NCBI RefSeq assembly: GCF_020387415.1
Contig: NZ_JAGWCB010000010.1
Span: forward strand, 728,481-792,480
Reading direction: 5' to 3'
Source of the DNA: Ideonella benzenivorans
GTDB taxonomy: Bacteria > Pseudomonadota > Gammaproteobacteria > Burkholderiales > Burkholderiaceae_C
DNA: 64,000 bases
The first letter of the stretch is position 1. Each line of letters begins with the position of its first letter. The notes beneath the pieces were generated by a model. That model made no database searches. It worked only from the letters and a program-made list of their open reading frames with translations, and was not told where the DNA came from. Positions 56,496 through 64,000 of this stretch are shown here, piece after piece. The translations under genes and the position numbers were made by a program.

Positions 56496-57377
56496 TCAGT
56501 TGCCCGGCCGCAGACGCAGGTCCATGTGGTTGATCTGGAAGCTGCTGATGCGGCTGCTGCCCAGGTCCATCGCGCCATTGGCGGCGCTGTCGAAGCGCAC
56601 GTTGTCGATCAGCAGGCCGGCCTTGGCGGCGCCTGTGTCGCTGCTGCGCCAGTCCACCTTCAGCTGCAGCACCTGGCCGCCGTTGCCGTCGCGGATGACC
56701 TGCAGCACCGCGGGTTGCTGGCTGACATCGGCCAGCGCCCAGGGCTGGCCGGTGAACTGACCGCTGGCATCGACCGCGCCCAGATGGATGCCGCTCAGCG
56801 TCAGGGCCTCGCTGCCGTCGTTCCGGCCCCGTGCGCGCCAGGACAGCGCCCCCACGTCGGCCCGCAGGGCCACACCCAGCACCAGGCCGGAGCCCGCGCC
56901 CCCGTCGCTCTGCGTGCTCAGCTGCACGCCCCCGCCGTACAGGGCCAGGTCCTGCAGCACCAGGGCGCCCAGCGCCTGGGGGGTGCCGCCCGCCGGCGTC
57001 ACGGCCAGGTCGGCCGCCGCCTGCCAGCGCTGCAGCCCGGCAGCGTTCTGGGGCAGATCCAGATGCACCACGTCGGCCAGGCCCGTGCCCCGGCGCGCGA
57101 TCCACAGCGCGTAAGGGTCGTCGAGCAGGTGGGCCGGATCGTCGGTGCGGGAGATCGCCAGATCGCCGAACTTCAGCATCGCGCCATCGGGCGAGGCATA
57201 GCTCAGGCTGAGCTGGCCGGACAGGGAGAAGTTCTGCAGGTTGAAATACAGGCCATCGCGCCCCTGCACGGTGGCCAGGTCGCGCTCGCTCAGGGTCTCC
57301 AGGGCCCATGCCGGCCGCGCCGCCGCCAGGATCAGCAAGCCAGCCCTCAGCACGGCGCGTGCGGCCCTCCCCATCAC
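56496..57377 (-). CDS. Exported protein with double-glycine-like motif (paralogue 3)
   Basis: A 293-residue protein with a signal peptide ending near AWA (residue 25), followed by LETLSERDLATVQGRDGLYF: Leu29, Leu34, Val37 and Gly39. The body has repeated strand-like segments with NLQNFSLSGQLSLSY and ends DNVRFDSAANGAMD and RLRPGN. It is related in pattern to the FilA/DUF6160-type proteins. It overlaps the gene before it by four bases. Function unknown. Confidence 0.7.
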   Translation of the reverse strand: MMGRAARAVLRAGLLILAAARPAWALETLSERDLATVQGRDGLYFNLQNFSLSGQLSLSYASPDGAMLKFGDLAISRTDDPAHLLDDPYALWIARRGTGLADVVHLDLPQNAAGLQRWQAAADLAVTPAGGTPQALGALVLQDLALYGGGVQLSTQSDGGAGSGLVLGVALRADVGALSWRARGRNDGSEALTLSGIHLGAVDASGQFTGQPWALADVSQQPAVLQVIRDGNGGQVLQLKVDWRSSDTGAAKAGLLIDNVRFDSAANGAMDLGSSRISSFQINHMDLRLRPGN

Positions 57378-58192
57378 GGCGCCTTGCCGGTGTTGGGTGG
57401 CACGGTGCCGGTGGTGTTCAGCGCGCTCAGCCGGTCCCGCCAGTTCAACCAGACGCCGGCCTGCGCGGTGTCCGGCGCGGCCAGCCCGGCCACCAGGCTG
57501 GGGTAGTTGACGGCCTGGTTCTGGACCGCCAGGAAGAAGTCGCGGCTGGCCCCATCGGCATTGCCGGCCCGCAGGCCGCCGATCTGCAACAGCGCCAGCG
57601 TGCAGCTGGCACCGCTGACGCAGCTGGTGCCGTCCCAGCGCTTGCCGCCCAGCGGGTCATTGCGCGAATCGATCACACCGGCCGCCCCCGCATCAATCAA
57701 CAGGCTGCCGCTGACCACGTTCATCGTGGTGCCCAGGTCGCCGCTGAGGCCGCCGAAGCCAAAGCGCATGCCCACCACCTGCTGGCTGCTGCCGCTGCCG
57801 CTGGTGACGAACTCGAAGTACGGGTCGGTGAGGCTGACGGTGCGTTGTGCGGCCGTGCCATCGCTGCGGCCGAACTGCAGGGTGCCAAGGTCGATGTCGG
57901 CCCCGGTGGCGTTGCGCGGCGACCCGCTGTACTCACCCAGACGCAGGCCGCTGAAGTTGGCCGACAGCGAGATGTCCGCCCCCAGAGTCAGGCGGGTGAA
58001 GTCCAGGCCCTGGTAGCTGGTGGTGCCCAGGCTCAGCAGCGCCTGACCCCAGGTGGCCGAGAGCGCCGCATCGTCCAGCGGCTCCGCTGCCCAGGCGAGG
58101 CCCCCGGTCCCGCCCGCCACCAGCGCCAGGCCGGCCACCGCGCGGCGGCACCCTCCCCGCCAGGCTGTTGTATTCAGGAAACGACTCGACAT
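57374..58192 (-). CDS. Exported protein with double-glycine-like motif (paralogue 2)
   Basis: A 272-residue protein from the ATG at 58192 (MSSRFLNTTAWRGGCRRAVA). The signal peptide ends near AWA (residue 35), followed by EPLDDAALSATWGQALLSL: Leu39, Leu44, Thr47 and Gly49, the most divergent of the four motifs. The body has strand-like repeats and two cysteines in GTSCVSGASCTL. It overlaps the next gene by four bases. Function unknown. Confidence 0.7.
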   Translation of the reverse strand: MSSRFLNTTAWRGGCRRAVAGLALVAGGTGGLAWAAEPLDDAALSATWGQALLSLGTTSYQGLDFTRLTLGADISLSANFSGLRLGEYSGSPRNATGADIDLGTLQFGRSDGTAAQRTVSLTDPYFEFVTSGSGSSQQVVGMRFGFGGLSGDLGTTMNVVSGSLLIDAGAAGVIDSRNDPLGGKRWDGTSCVSGASCTLALLQIGGLRAGNADGASRDFFLAVQNQAVNYPSLVAGLAAPDTAQAGVWLNWRDRLSALNTTGTVPPNTGKAP

Positions 58193-58220
58193 CGCAAACG
58201 CCCCACCCCATGTGGAACAC

Positions 58221-58246
58221 GCCCGCACGGCGCACACCGTGCGGGC
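58221..58246 (-). other. Perfect ten-base-pair stem-loop after the first exported-protein gene
   Basis: GCCCGCACGG and CCGTGCGGGC flank a six-base loop in the 132-bp gap between the gene ending at 58325 and the one starting at 58192. No T-run follows on the minus strand. It may raise the level of the first gene over the rest by blocking 3' decay, as at many major-subunit genes. Confidence 0.6.
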
Positions 58247-58324
58247 CTGGCGCCACCGCCCCCGGCCCACTGGCCGGCGTCGACGGCGCCACGGAACACT
58301 GGATTTCAAACGATCAGGAAGCGA

Positions 58325-58957
58325 TCAGTGGGCCCAGATCCAGAACTTGCTGCCTTGCATGTCGATGTTGTTGATGGCCACCGCGCCGAAGGAGGCGTTG
58401 CTGTTGCCCATCTTGATCGAGCCGACGGTCACGCTGGGCGCGAGGTTGCTGTCCAGGTGGGCGTTCGGAAAGGCGAACTGGACCACGTCGGAGGCACCGT
58501 CGTAGATGGCCGCGCCAGTGGCGGCGCCGAAGGCGTCATAGGTGGCCGAGGTCAGCTTGCCCAGTTCGGTGGCGATGGCCACACCACCGGCGGTCGGGGT
58601 GGTGCTGCCGCCCGCGGCCAGCACCTTGCCCACATCAGCGTCGGCCTGGGTGTAGCCCAGGTGCGCACCGATCGAATCGGCCACGTTCGACACGAAGGCG
58701 CTCTTGCCCAGGATGTCGATGGTCATCACGAACATGCCCTTCACACCGATGTCGTTGAACTTCACGGAGCCGCCGTCGGTGTCCGTGTCGGTGTACTGGA
58801 AGCTGCCGATGTTGATGTTCAGGTCACCGGCGATGGACACGCCGTCCTGGCCGCTGACGGTGGACAGGGCGTCGTCTTCGATGGCGGTCATGGCCGAGGC
58901 GGACAGGGCCAGGGTGGACAGGGCTGCCAGGGCCGCGGCGCGCAGTGCGAATTTCAT
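58325..58957 (-). CDS. FilA/DUF6160-like exported protein (paralogue 1, possible major subunit)
   Basis: A 210-residue protein from the ATG at 58957, with GGAGACAAGC just upstream as ribosome-binding site. The signal peptide ends near SASA (residue 22), followed by [19 protein letters not shown]: Ile26, Leu31, Val34 and Gly36. Then come [19 protein letters not shown] and other strand-like, Asp/Gly/Thr-rich repeats. It resembles the FilA-like proteins of Acinetobacter described as thin-fibre subunits. First structural gene, followed by a stable hairpin. Confidence 0.72.
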   Translation of the reverse strand: MKFALRAAALAALSTLALSASAMTAIEDDALSTVSGQDGVSIAGDLNINIGSFQYTDTDTDGGSVKFNDIGVKGMFVMTIDILGKSAFVSNVADSIGAHLGYTQADADVGKVLAAGGSTTPTAGGVAIATELGKLTSATYDAFGAATGAAIYDGASDVVQFAFPNAHLDSNLAPSVTVGSIKMGNSNASFGAVAINNIDMQGSKFWIWAH

Positions 58958-59139
58958 GCTTGTCTCCAAAATATGGTTGTGGATCAGGTCGCCGATCTCG
59001 TCAGGGACTCCGGCAAGGAGGTGTCGACATCGCGGGGCTGATCTTCGGCACGCAGCGCCTGGGCTGCACTGGCCGCAGCGGCCAAGCTCATGGCCTGAGC
59101 GACCCATCGGGAAAGGTCCCGACAGGGTTCTCCCGCAGC

Positions 59140-60141
59140 TCAGGGAGCGCAGCGGAACTCGCTGGGCGAACAGCCGAACCAGCGCTTGCAGGCCCGGTAG
59201 AAGGTGCTGGGATCGGCGAAGCCCAGCGCGAAGCTCATCTCGGTGGGCGTGGCGCTGCCGGCCTCCAGCAGGCGACGCGCCATCTCGCGGCGGGTGTCGT
59301 CCACCACGTCCTGGAAGGAGGTGCCCAGGTCGCTGAGGTGGCGCTGCAGGGTGCGCTCGCTCATGCGCAGCTCGGCCGCCACCTGCTCTCGGCGCGGGTC
59401 ACCGCGCGCGAGCTGGCGGCTCACCGCCTCGCGCACCCGGGCCACCAGGCTGCCGCCCTGCAGGGCCAGCAGCCGGCTGGCCAGCTGTTCGCTCAGGTTG
59501 GCGATCATCGGGTCGGCGGTGGGCACCGGCAGATCGAGCAGGTGGCGCGGCATGTCCAGCGCATAGACGCTGCCGCCGAACCGCACCGGTGCGCCATAGG
59601 CCTCCTCCCAAGGCCGGGGGTCGACCGGCGCCGGAAACGGGCAACTGACGCGCTGCGGCCGCAGCACCTGCCCCAGCAGCCACCAGATGCCCTGCAGCAC
59701 GGTGTAGGCCATGAAGTCGAAGCGCTGCGAGGCGGCCGGCCGCGCCCCGGGCGAGACCTGCACCCCGATGCGCACGCCGCTGTCCGAGATCTCCAGGCTC
59801 ATCGCCGTGGTGGGGGAGATCACCCCCGTGAAGCGCTCCAGCTGGTACAGCGCAGTGCGCACGTCCGGCGCCGCCAGCACCAGGTGCGCCATGCCGCCCA
59901 GGCCGATCAGCGGCTGGCGCGGGGTCATGCGCAGGCCAATGGCCGGGTCGCCGGTGCGGGCCACGGCATGACGCCAGGCGGCGTCGAACAGGTCCGCCAG
60001 GGTGGTGGCCGGCAGCACGGCCTCCAGAGTGGCCACGCCGCCCTCCCCCAGCAGAAAGGCATCCAGGTCCAGACCACAGCGGGAAAATCCATCATGCATG
60101 GCGCGATAGGCGCACAGCTGCCGCAATGGAAGGGTGTTCAT
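59140..60141 (-). CDS. AraC-family transcriptional regulator
   Basis: A 333-residue regulator. The N-terminal part (about 20-200) matches the arabinose-binding-like domain of the OruR/VirF-type subgroup. The C-terminal part has two helix-turn-helix motifs (about 245-330; [20 protein letters not shown] and [20 protein letters not shown]). The ATG at 60141 was preferred to a TTG at 60189 inside a terminator palindrome. It lies 182 bp upstream of the exported-protein operon on the same strand, so it likely controls that operon. The inducer is unknown. Confidence 0.88.
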   Translation of the reverse strand: MNTLPLRQLCAYRAMHDGFSRCGLDLDAFLLGEGGVATLEAVLPATTLADLFDAAWRHAVARTGDPAIGLRMTPRQPLIGLGGMAHLVLAAPDVRTALYQLERFTGVISPTTAMSLEISDSGVRIGVQVSPGARPAASQRFDFMAYTVLQGIWWLLGQVLRPQRVSCPFPAPVDPRPWEEAYGAPVRFGGSVYALDMPRHLLDLPVPTADPMIANLSEQLASRLLALQGGSLVARVREAVSRQLARGDPRREQVAAELRMSERTLQRHLSDLGTSFQDVVDDTRREMARRLLEAGSATPTEMSFALGFADPSTFYRACKRWFGCSPSEFRCAP

Positions 60142-60184
60142 GCCGACTCCGGAAACACGGATCCACCGGCAAGCACCCGGCGGG

Positions 60185-60214
60185 TTCAAAAAAGCACGAC
60201 CGTGCTTTTTTGAA
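60185..60214. terminator. Perfect bidirectional terminator between trpE and the AraC gene
   Basis: A 14-base perfect inverted repeat, ttcaaaaaagcacg / cgtgcttttttgaa, with a two-base centre. It has an A-run on one side and a T-run on the other, so it acts in both directions. It ends trpE transcription before the accessory locus. Confidence 0.85.
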
Positions 60215-60238
60215 ACATCCAGGTTAACAAAGCAGCAA

Positions 60239-60279
60239 CAGCCCGGCCACCCTGGCGAACCCTCAGGGTGATCGGGCTG
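60239..60279 (-). terminator. Second hairpin after trpE
   Basis: CAGCCCG-A-TCACCCT pairs with AGGGTGG-C-CGGGCTG around an 11-base loop, 20 bp after the trpE stop, followed by TTGCTGCTTTGTT. Together with the hairpin at 60185-60214 it makes a tandem terminator. Confidence 0.6.
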
Positions 60280-60299
60280 TCGGAACCGTCACCGAGGCG

Positions 60300-61775
60300 T
60301 CAGAAACCTTCTTCGACCAGTTCGGCCGCGCGGATCAACGCCCGCGCCTTGACCTCGGTCTCACGCCATTCCATCTCGGGCACCGAGTCGGCCACCACGC
60401 CGGCGGCCGCCTGCACGTAGAGCGTCTGGTTCTTGACGATGCCGGTGCGGATGACGATGGCCACGTCCATGTCGCCGGCAAAGCTCAGGTAGCCGCAGGC
60501 GCCGCCGTAGATGCCGCGCTGCACGGGCTCCAGCTCGTCGATGATCTCCATCGCGCGGATCTTGGGCGCGCCGCTGAGCGTGCCCGCCGGGAAGGAGGCC
60601 TTGAGCACATCCAGGTTGCTCATGCCGTCTTTCAGCAGGCCCTCGACGTTGCTGACGATGTGCATCACGTGCGAGTAGCGCTCGATCGCGAAGGCCTCGG
60701 TCACCTTGACCGAGCCGGTCTTGGCAATGCGGCCCACGTCGTTGCGCGCCAGGTCGATCAGCATCACGTGCTCGGCGCGCTCCTTGGGGTCGGCCAGCAG
60801 CTCGGCTTCCAGCGCCTTGTCGACGTCGGGCGTGGCACCGCGCGGGCGCGTGCCGGCGATCGGGCGGATGATGACCTTCTGGCCTTCGGGCGTGTGCTCG
60901 TGGCGCACCAGGATCTCCGGCGACGAGCCGACGATCTGGAAGTCCCCCATGTCGTAGAAGTACATGTAGGGGCTGGGGTTGAGCGAGCGCAGTGCGCGGT
61001 AAAGGCTCAACGGGCTCTCGGTGTAGCGCTTCTGCAGCCGCTGGCCGACGACGATCTGCATGCAATCGCCCGCGGCGATGTAGTCCTTGGCCTTCTGCAC
61101 CGCGGCCTGGAAGTCTTCCTTGGCGAACTCGCGCTCGACCGCGTAGCTGGGGCCGCGTTTCACGGCCGGCGCGGTGACGCTGTAGCGCAGCTTGTCGGTC
61201 AGATCGGCCAGGCGGCGCTTGGCGTTGAAGTACGCCTCCGGGCGCGACGGGTCAGCCCAGACGATCAGGTAGAGCCGCCCCGACAGGTTGTCGATGACGG
61301 CCAGTTCCTCGGTCTGCAGCAACAGGATGTCGGGCGTGCCGATGCCGCCGGGCTTGGTGGTGTGCGCCAGCTTCTTCTCGATGAAGCGCACCGTGTCGTA
61401 GCCGAAGTAGCCGGCCAGCCCACCGCAAAAGCGCGGCAGGCCCGGCGGCAGCGCCGGCTTGAAGCGGGCCTGGTACTGGGCGATGAAGTCCAGCGGGTTG
61501 CCCTCGTGCACCTCCGCCACCTGGCCATCGGTGACGACCTCGGTGCGCGGGCCAGTGGCGCGCAGCAGCGTGCGCGCGGGCAGGCCGATGAAGGAATAGC
61601 GGCCGAAGCGCTCGCCGCCAACAACCGACTCCAGCAGAAAACTGTTGGGCTGGCCACCGGCCAACTTCAAGTACAGCGAGAGCGGGGTTTCCAGGTCGGC
61701 AAAGGCCTCGGTGATCAGGGGGATGCGGTTGTAGCCCTGAGCAGCCTGGCTCTTGAATTCGAGTTCGGTGATCAC
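60300..61775 (-). CDS. trpE: Anthranilate synthase component I
   Basis: The first committed step of tryptophan synthesis, using chorismate and TrpG-supplied ammonia. The 491 residues include the Trp-feedback motif LLES (47-50). The chorismate-binding C-terminal domain has [18 protein letters not shown] and [14 protein letters not shown]. It starts with GTG at 61775, with GAGGAG 8 bases upstream. It is preceded by a leader with a Trp-rich peptide and followed by two terminators, so it is its own transcription unit. Confidence 0.98.
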   Translation of the reverse strand: MITELEFKSQAAQGYNRIPLITEAFADLETPLSLYLKLAGGQPNSFLLESVVGGERFGRYSFIGLPARTLLRATGPRTEVVTDGQVAEVHEGNPLDFIAQYQARFKPALPPGLPRFCGGLAGYFGYDTVRFIEKKLAHTTKPGGIGTPDILLLQTEELAVIDNLSGRLYLIVWADPSRPEAYFNAKRRLADLTDKLRYSVTAPAVKRGPSYAVEREFAKEDFQAAVQKAKDYIAAGDCMQIVVGQRLQKRYTESPLSLYRALRSLNPSPYMYFYDMGDFQIVGSSPEILVRHEHTPEGQKVIIRPIAGTRPRGATPDVDKALEAELLADPKERAEHVMLIDLARNDVGRIAKTGSVKVTEAFAIERYSHVMHIVSNVEGLLKDGMSNLDVLKASFPAGTLSGAPKIRAMEIIDELEPVQRGIYGGACGYLSFAGDMDVAIVIRTGIVKNQTLYVQAAAGVVADSVPEMEWRETEVKARALIRAAELVEEGF

Positions 61776-61790
61776 AGTCGTTCTCCTCGT

Positions 61791-61870
61791 CCCGCGCCGC
61801 AGGGTTCAGGCCTCACGGGGCCGATGGCGCGGGGGATGTTCTCGTCACAGCGCGGCCACGCAGGGGCCGC
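61791..61870 (-). promoter_or_regulatory. Stem-loops of the trpE leader
   Basis: After the leader ORF come two stems. Stem A, GCGGCC / GGCCGC (61852-61870), is a GC-rich hairpin. Stem B, CCCGCGCC / GGCGCGGG (61791-61833), holds an inner ggcc / ggcc stem. Its 3' arm ends three bases before the GAGGAG ribosome-binding site of trpE. Neither has a U-run, so control may be at translation rather than termination. Confidence 0.55.
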
Positions 61871-61882
61871 ACCCAGGATGAT

Positions 61883-61957
61883 TCAGACGAACCAACGACG
61901 CCAGGGCCAGGCTCCCCGGTCGTGCGTGTACGACATCCGTTTGCGCGAGGTGAACAT
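61883..61957 (-). CDS. trpL: trp leader peptide
   Basis: A 24-codon ORF, too short for gene finders, starting MFTSRKRMSY at 61957. It has Trp codons at positions 17, 19 and 22 (AWPWRRWFV, stop). Three Trp codons within six, about 110 bases before trpE, is the classic sign of ribosome-mediated attenuation. TACACT lies six bases before the ATG, so the leader message could start at or next to the AUG. No Shine-Dalgarno sequence is evident. Confidence 0.75.
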   Translation of the reverse strand: MFTSRKRMSYTHDRGAWPWRRWFV

Positions 61958-62108
61958 GCCGGCAGTGTAGCAGCGCCTCACCGCGATCCCCCCGGTTTGA
62001 GGGAGGTCTCAGACATGGACAGGCTGTCACGCCCGGGTCACACTGGCCGATTCTGTGGCCGCCCACCCGGCACCACGAGGACATCACACGACAACAGGGG
62101 CCATCGCC

Positions 62109-62782
62109 ATGCGGCGTCGTTGGGTGAAGGCGGAAGGATCACCCTCCTCCCGCCACACACCGTTCAGGGAATCACACCGCCCGCGGTCCGCCCGGGCACG
62201 GCTCGGCGGGGCCGCCGGGCTGCTGCTGCTGGCCGCCATGGCCTGGGGCCAGCCGGCCCCCGCACCCATTCCCGACCCGCCGGGCCTGGCGGTCAGCGAC
62301 CGGGTCCGGCGCGATGCCGAGCGGCCGATGTATTGGATCCGCAAGCTCGGCGAACACACCGCGGCCCAGGATCGCCCCCCGCCGGAAAAGGCCGCCGAGC
62401 GGCCCACCCCACCCCGCCCGGTGGCCCCGCTGGCCATCGAACGGCTCCCGCGCCCCGCCTGACGCCCACCGACGCGCCGCCATCTCAAGCCGCCCCAGTT
62501 GCCGCCGCACCGTCTGCCCCCCGGGTCGCGGACACGGTGACGCTGCGCCCCGGCGAGGTCCTGGCCCTGCCCGACGCGCTGATGCGCCGCCTGCGGCGAG
62601 GCGCGGTGGAGGTGCGGGTCGAGATCGGCCCGGACGGCCAGGTGCTGGACGCCGTCATCGTCCAGAGCACCCACCCCCGGCTGGAGCAGCCCGCACTGCA
62701 GGCCACCCGAGCCGCGCATTTCCAGCCCGTGGCCCGCCCCACCTCGGCGGTGATCCAGTTCGACTTCGACCTGGACAGCTGA
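62109..62782 (+). pseudogene. TonB-type (energy transducer C-terminal domain) gene, apparently frameshifted
   Basis: The N-terminal part (frame from the ATG at 62109) has a signal peptide-like stretch (GGAAGLLLLAAMAWGQ) and a Pro-rich linker, ending at a stop at 62460-62462. In another frame directly after it, a clear TonB C-terminal domain runs to 62782 (VEVRVEIGPDGQVLDAVIVQ, LQATRAAHFQPV, FDFDLDS). A single-base change near the cgcccc run at about 62450-62458 would join them. It could be a pseudogene, a sequencing error or two genes. Confidence 0.6.
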
Positions 62783-62798
62783 GACCCGAACGGCCGCG

Positions 62799-63497
62799 TC
62801 AGTGGCCAAGCTGCTGCGCCAGCGCGTCCAGGTCCAGGGCATCCAGCCGCGACAGCACCGCGTCGGGCCCGGCCGCCTGCGGCGGCTCGCCGTGGTTGTA
62901 GCCGTAGGCCATCAGCACCACCGGACAGCCGGCCGCGCGTGCGGCCCGGGCGTCGTTGCTGGAATCGCCCACCATCAGCGTGCGGCCCGGCGCACTGCCC
63001 AGGGCTTCACAGGTCTTGCGCAGCGGCAGCGGGTCCGGCTTGGTGCGCTCGAAGGCGTCCCCGCCGAACACCTCGGCAAAGAAGCCCTCCAGCCCCTTGG
63101 CCTGCAACAGCGGCTTGGCAAAGGCCGTCGGCTTGTTGGTCAGGCAGGCCAGGCGCAGGCCCGCGTCGCGCAGCCGCGTCAGCCCTTCCACCACCCCGGG
63201 ATAGACCGTGGCGGCCTGCCCGTTGATGGCCAGGTAGTGGCGCTGGTAGGCCGCCCACAGCGCGTCGTAGTGCTGCGCATCGGCCTGCACCTGGGCCAGC
63301 GTGCTGCGCAGCAGGTGCGCCGAGCCCTTGCCCACGGTGTTCGCGATGAAGCCGCGGTCCACCCCCGGCAGCCCCAGCTCGGCCAGACTCCGGTTGAGGG
63401 CGAGATCGAAATCCCCAAGGGTGTCGACCATCGTGCCGTCCAGGTCAACGATGGCGGCTTGCCAGAAGGAGGCGTGGTGTGCGGTGATCAGGTCCAC
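62799..63497 (-). CDS. gph: Phosphoglycolate phosphatase
   Basis: A HAD-superfamily phosphatase that clears 2-phosphoglycolate from DNA repair. About 232 residues from a GTG at 63497; longer starts to 63596 are unsupported. It has the HAD motif I VDLDGTMVDT (nucleophile near Asp18), motif II in CLTNKP, and motif III/IV in KPDPLPL and GDSSNDARAARAAG. gph next to trpE is usual in Burkholderiales. Here a TonB-type gene on the other strand lies between them. Confidence 0.92.
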   Translation of the reverse strand: MDLITAHHASFWQAAIVDLDGTMVDTLGDFDLALNRSLAELGLPGVDRGFIANTVGKGSAHLLRSTLAQVQADAQHYDALWAAYQRHYLAINGQAATVYPGVVEGLTRLRDAGLRLACLTNKPTAFAKPLLQAKGLEGFFAEVFGGDAFERTKPDPLPLRKTCEALGSAPGRTLMVGDSSNDARAARAAGCPVVLMAYGYNHGEPPQAAGPDAVLSRLDALDLDALAQQLGH

Positions 63498-63810
63498 AAC
63501 GGCGAAATAGAGTCGACAACGGAGGCAAGGTACCACGCGGCTGGGACGCAGAAGATGGATGGCCCACAAAGGCGAAAAAGGCCTGAGGCCTGCCAATGCT
63601 TGCGGCTATGCAGCGGTTGCGGTCACTGGTCGCAGCCGCATGAATGCCCGCTGTCAGCAATGCAGCAGTCATTCGTCTGCCACCAAGTACGCATGTTTGG
63701 TGGGCAATCTGGGATGTGCGGCCGAGGTCGCCGGAAAGACGGCTCACTGCATCGACGCGAGTCACTCTCGTCGTCGAGGGGGGAATGCCGCCGTGCGCGG
63801 GAGAGCAGCC
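63498..63810. other. Region between gph and the attC-like repeat
   Basis: About 310 bp. It has open frames on both strands (an 89-codon plus-strand frame 63559-63828 ending inside the repeat, and a minus-strand frame 63445-63834) but no recognisable protein and no clear ribosome-binding site. It may be a non-coding integron-type cassette, or the gph promoter region. Confidence 0.3.
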
Positions 63811-63885
63811 CTCCGCTTCAACGTTTGAATTCACCGGCCTGCGCAGCTTTTCGCGCAGGTCCGGTGGAATGATGGGTTAGCGGAG
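63811..63885. repeat. Imperfect inverted repeat resembling an integron attC site
   Basis: Outer arms CTCCGCT-(TC)-AAC and GTT-AGCGGAG enclose inner arms ATTCACCGG-CCTGCGC and GCGCAGG-T-CCGGTGGAAT around an eight-base loop. The AAC/GTT ends, the spacer, and the extra unpaired bases in one arm (the T at 63860 and a G in ggtGgaat) are what an attC hairpin has. The core GTTAGCG differs from the GTTRRRY consensus. The extra bases in the right arm would put the cassette sense on the minus strand. Confidence 0.5.
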
Positions 63886-63985
63886 TAATCGGCCCGCCCG
63901 CGCCGCAAATCGTCCCGAAGAAACACGGGTTGGCGCAGCCGCTGGCGGCGTGGCAAGGTGGAACGTGGCGCCGGGGAAGACCGAT

Positions 63986-64000
63986 ATGGCAATGGTGCGT
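63986..64000 (+). CDS. Start of an unidentified ORF, cut by the window edge
   Basis: ATG GCA ATG GTG CGT begins at 63986 with GGGGAAG about eight bases upstream, a good ribosome-binding site, 100 bp after the attC-like repeat. Too little is visible to name it. Confidence 0.3.

Noticed and set aside
60142..60189. A longer N-terminus for the AraC regulator from a TTG at 60189
   Set aside because: The codon lies in a perfect terminator palindrome. The ATG at 60141 gives a typical start.
63559..63828. An 89-codon plus-strand ORF ending in the attC-like repeat
   Set aside because: No ribosome-binding site and no recognisable protein. A minus-strand frame covers the same region equally well. Kept only as part of the region description.

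Overview
The window is a high-GC chromosomal segment from a betaproteobacterium, most likely order Burkholderiales (Leptothrix/Rubrivivax/Ideonella-type or a comamonad relative). I infer this from the gene order yajC-secD-secF / DUF1631 / smg / dprA / LysM protein / def-fmt beside the ribosomal superoperon, from gph next to trpE, and from the protein sequences. No database was consulted.

Positions 1-12600 hold housekeeping genes. fmt (cut by the window edge) and def are on the minus strand. A LysM protein, dprA and smg are on the plus strand. A DUF1631 gene, secF-secD-yajC, the initiator tRNA and dsbD are on the minus strand. Positions 12708-32231 are one long minus-strand block of ribosomal, transcription and translation genes: rpsL, rpsG, fusA, tufA, rpsJ (str part); rplC to rpsQ (S10 part); rplN to secY, infA, rpmJ (spc part); rpsM, rpsK, rpsD, rpoA, rplQ (alpha part). 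The block is broken by at least three internal promoter-like sites (before rplC, rplN and rpsD) and by terminator-like hairpins (after rpsQ, between rpsD and rpoA, after rplQ). A small plus-strand PIN-domain gene separates it from the second block (33002-47160): tRNA-Tyr, tRNA-Gly, tRNA-Thr, tufB, tRNA-Trp, secE, nusG, rplK, rplA, rplJ, rplL, rpoB, rpoC, all on the minus strand. tufA and tufB look identical at the DNA level over 1192 bp.

Positions 47235-63500 hold the tryptophan region. trpE (60300-61775) is preceded by a 24-codon leader ORF with three Trp codons and is closed by two terminator-like hairpins. trpG, a threonine aldolase gene, trpD, trpC and ung form a second cluster (47235-51547). 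Between the halves lies an 8.3-kb accessory locus, all on the minus strand: an AraC-family regulator, four exported proteins, a C39-like peptidase, two outer-membrane barrel proteins (one FadL/OmpP1 type) and a DUF2059-type protein. It resembles, as far as I recall, the fil locus of Acinetobacter. The four exported proteins share, just after their signal peptides, a motif with the same residue spacing as the double-glycine leaders cut by C39 peptidases. A C39-like enzyme with all its catalytic residues is in the same operon. I regard this as the most interesting system in the window.

The right end has an apparently frameshifted TonB-type gene, gph, and a 75-nt imperfect inverted repeat that resembles an integron attC site. 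I saw no rRNA genes, CRISPR arrays, insertion sequences or phage genes.
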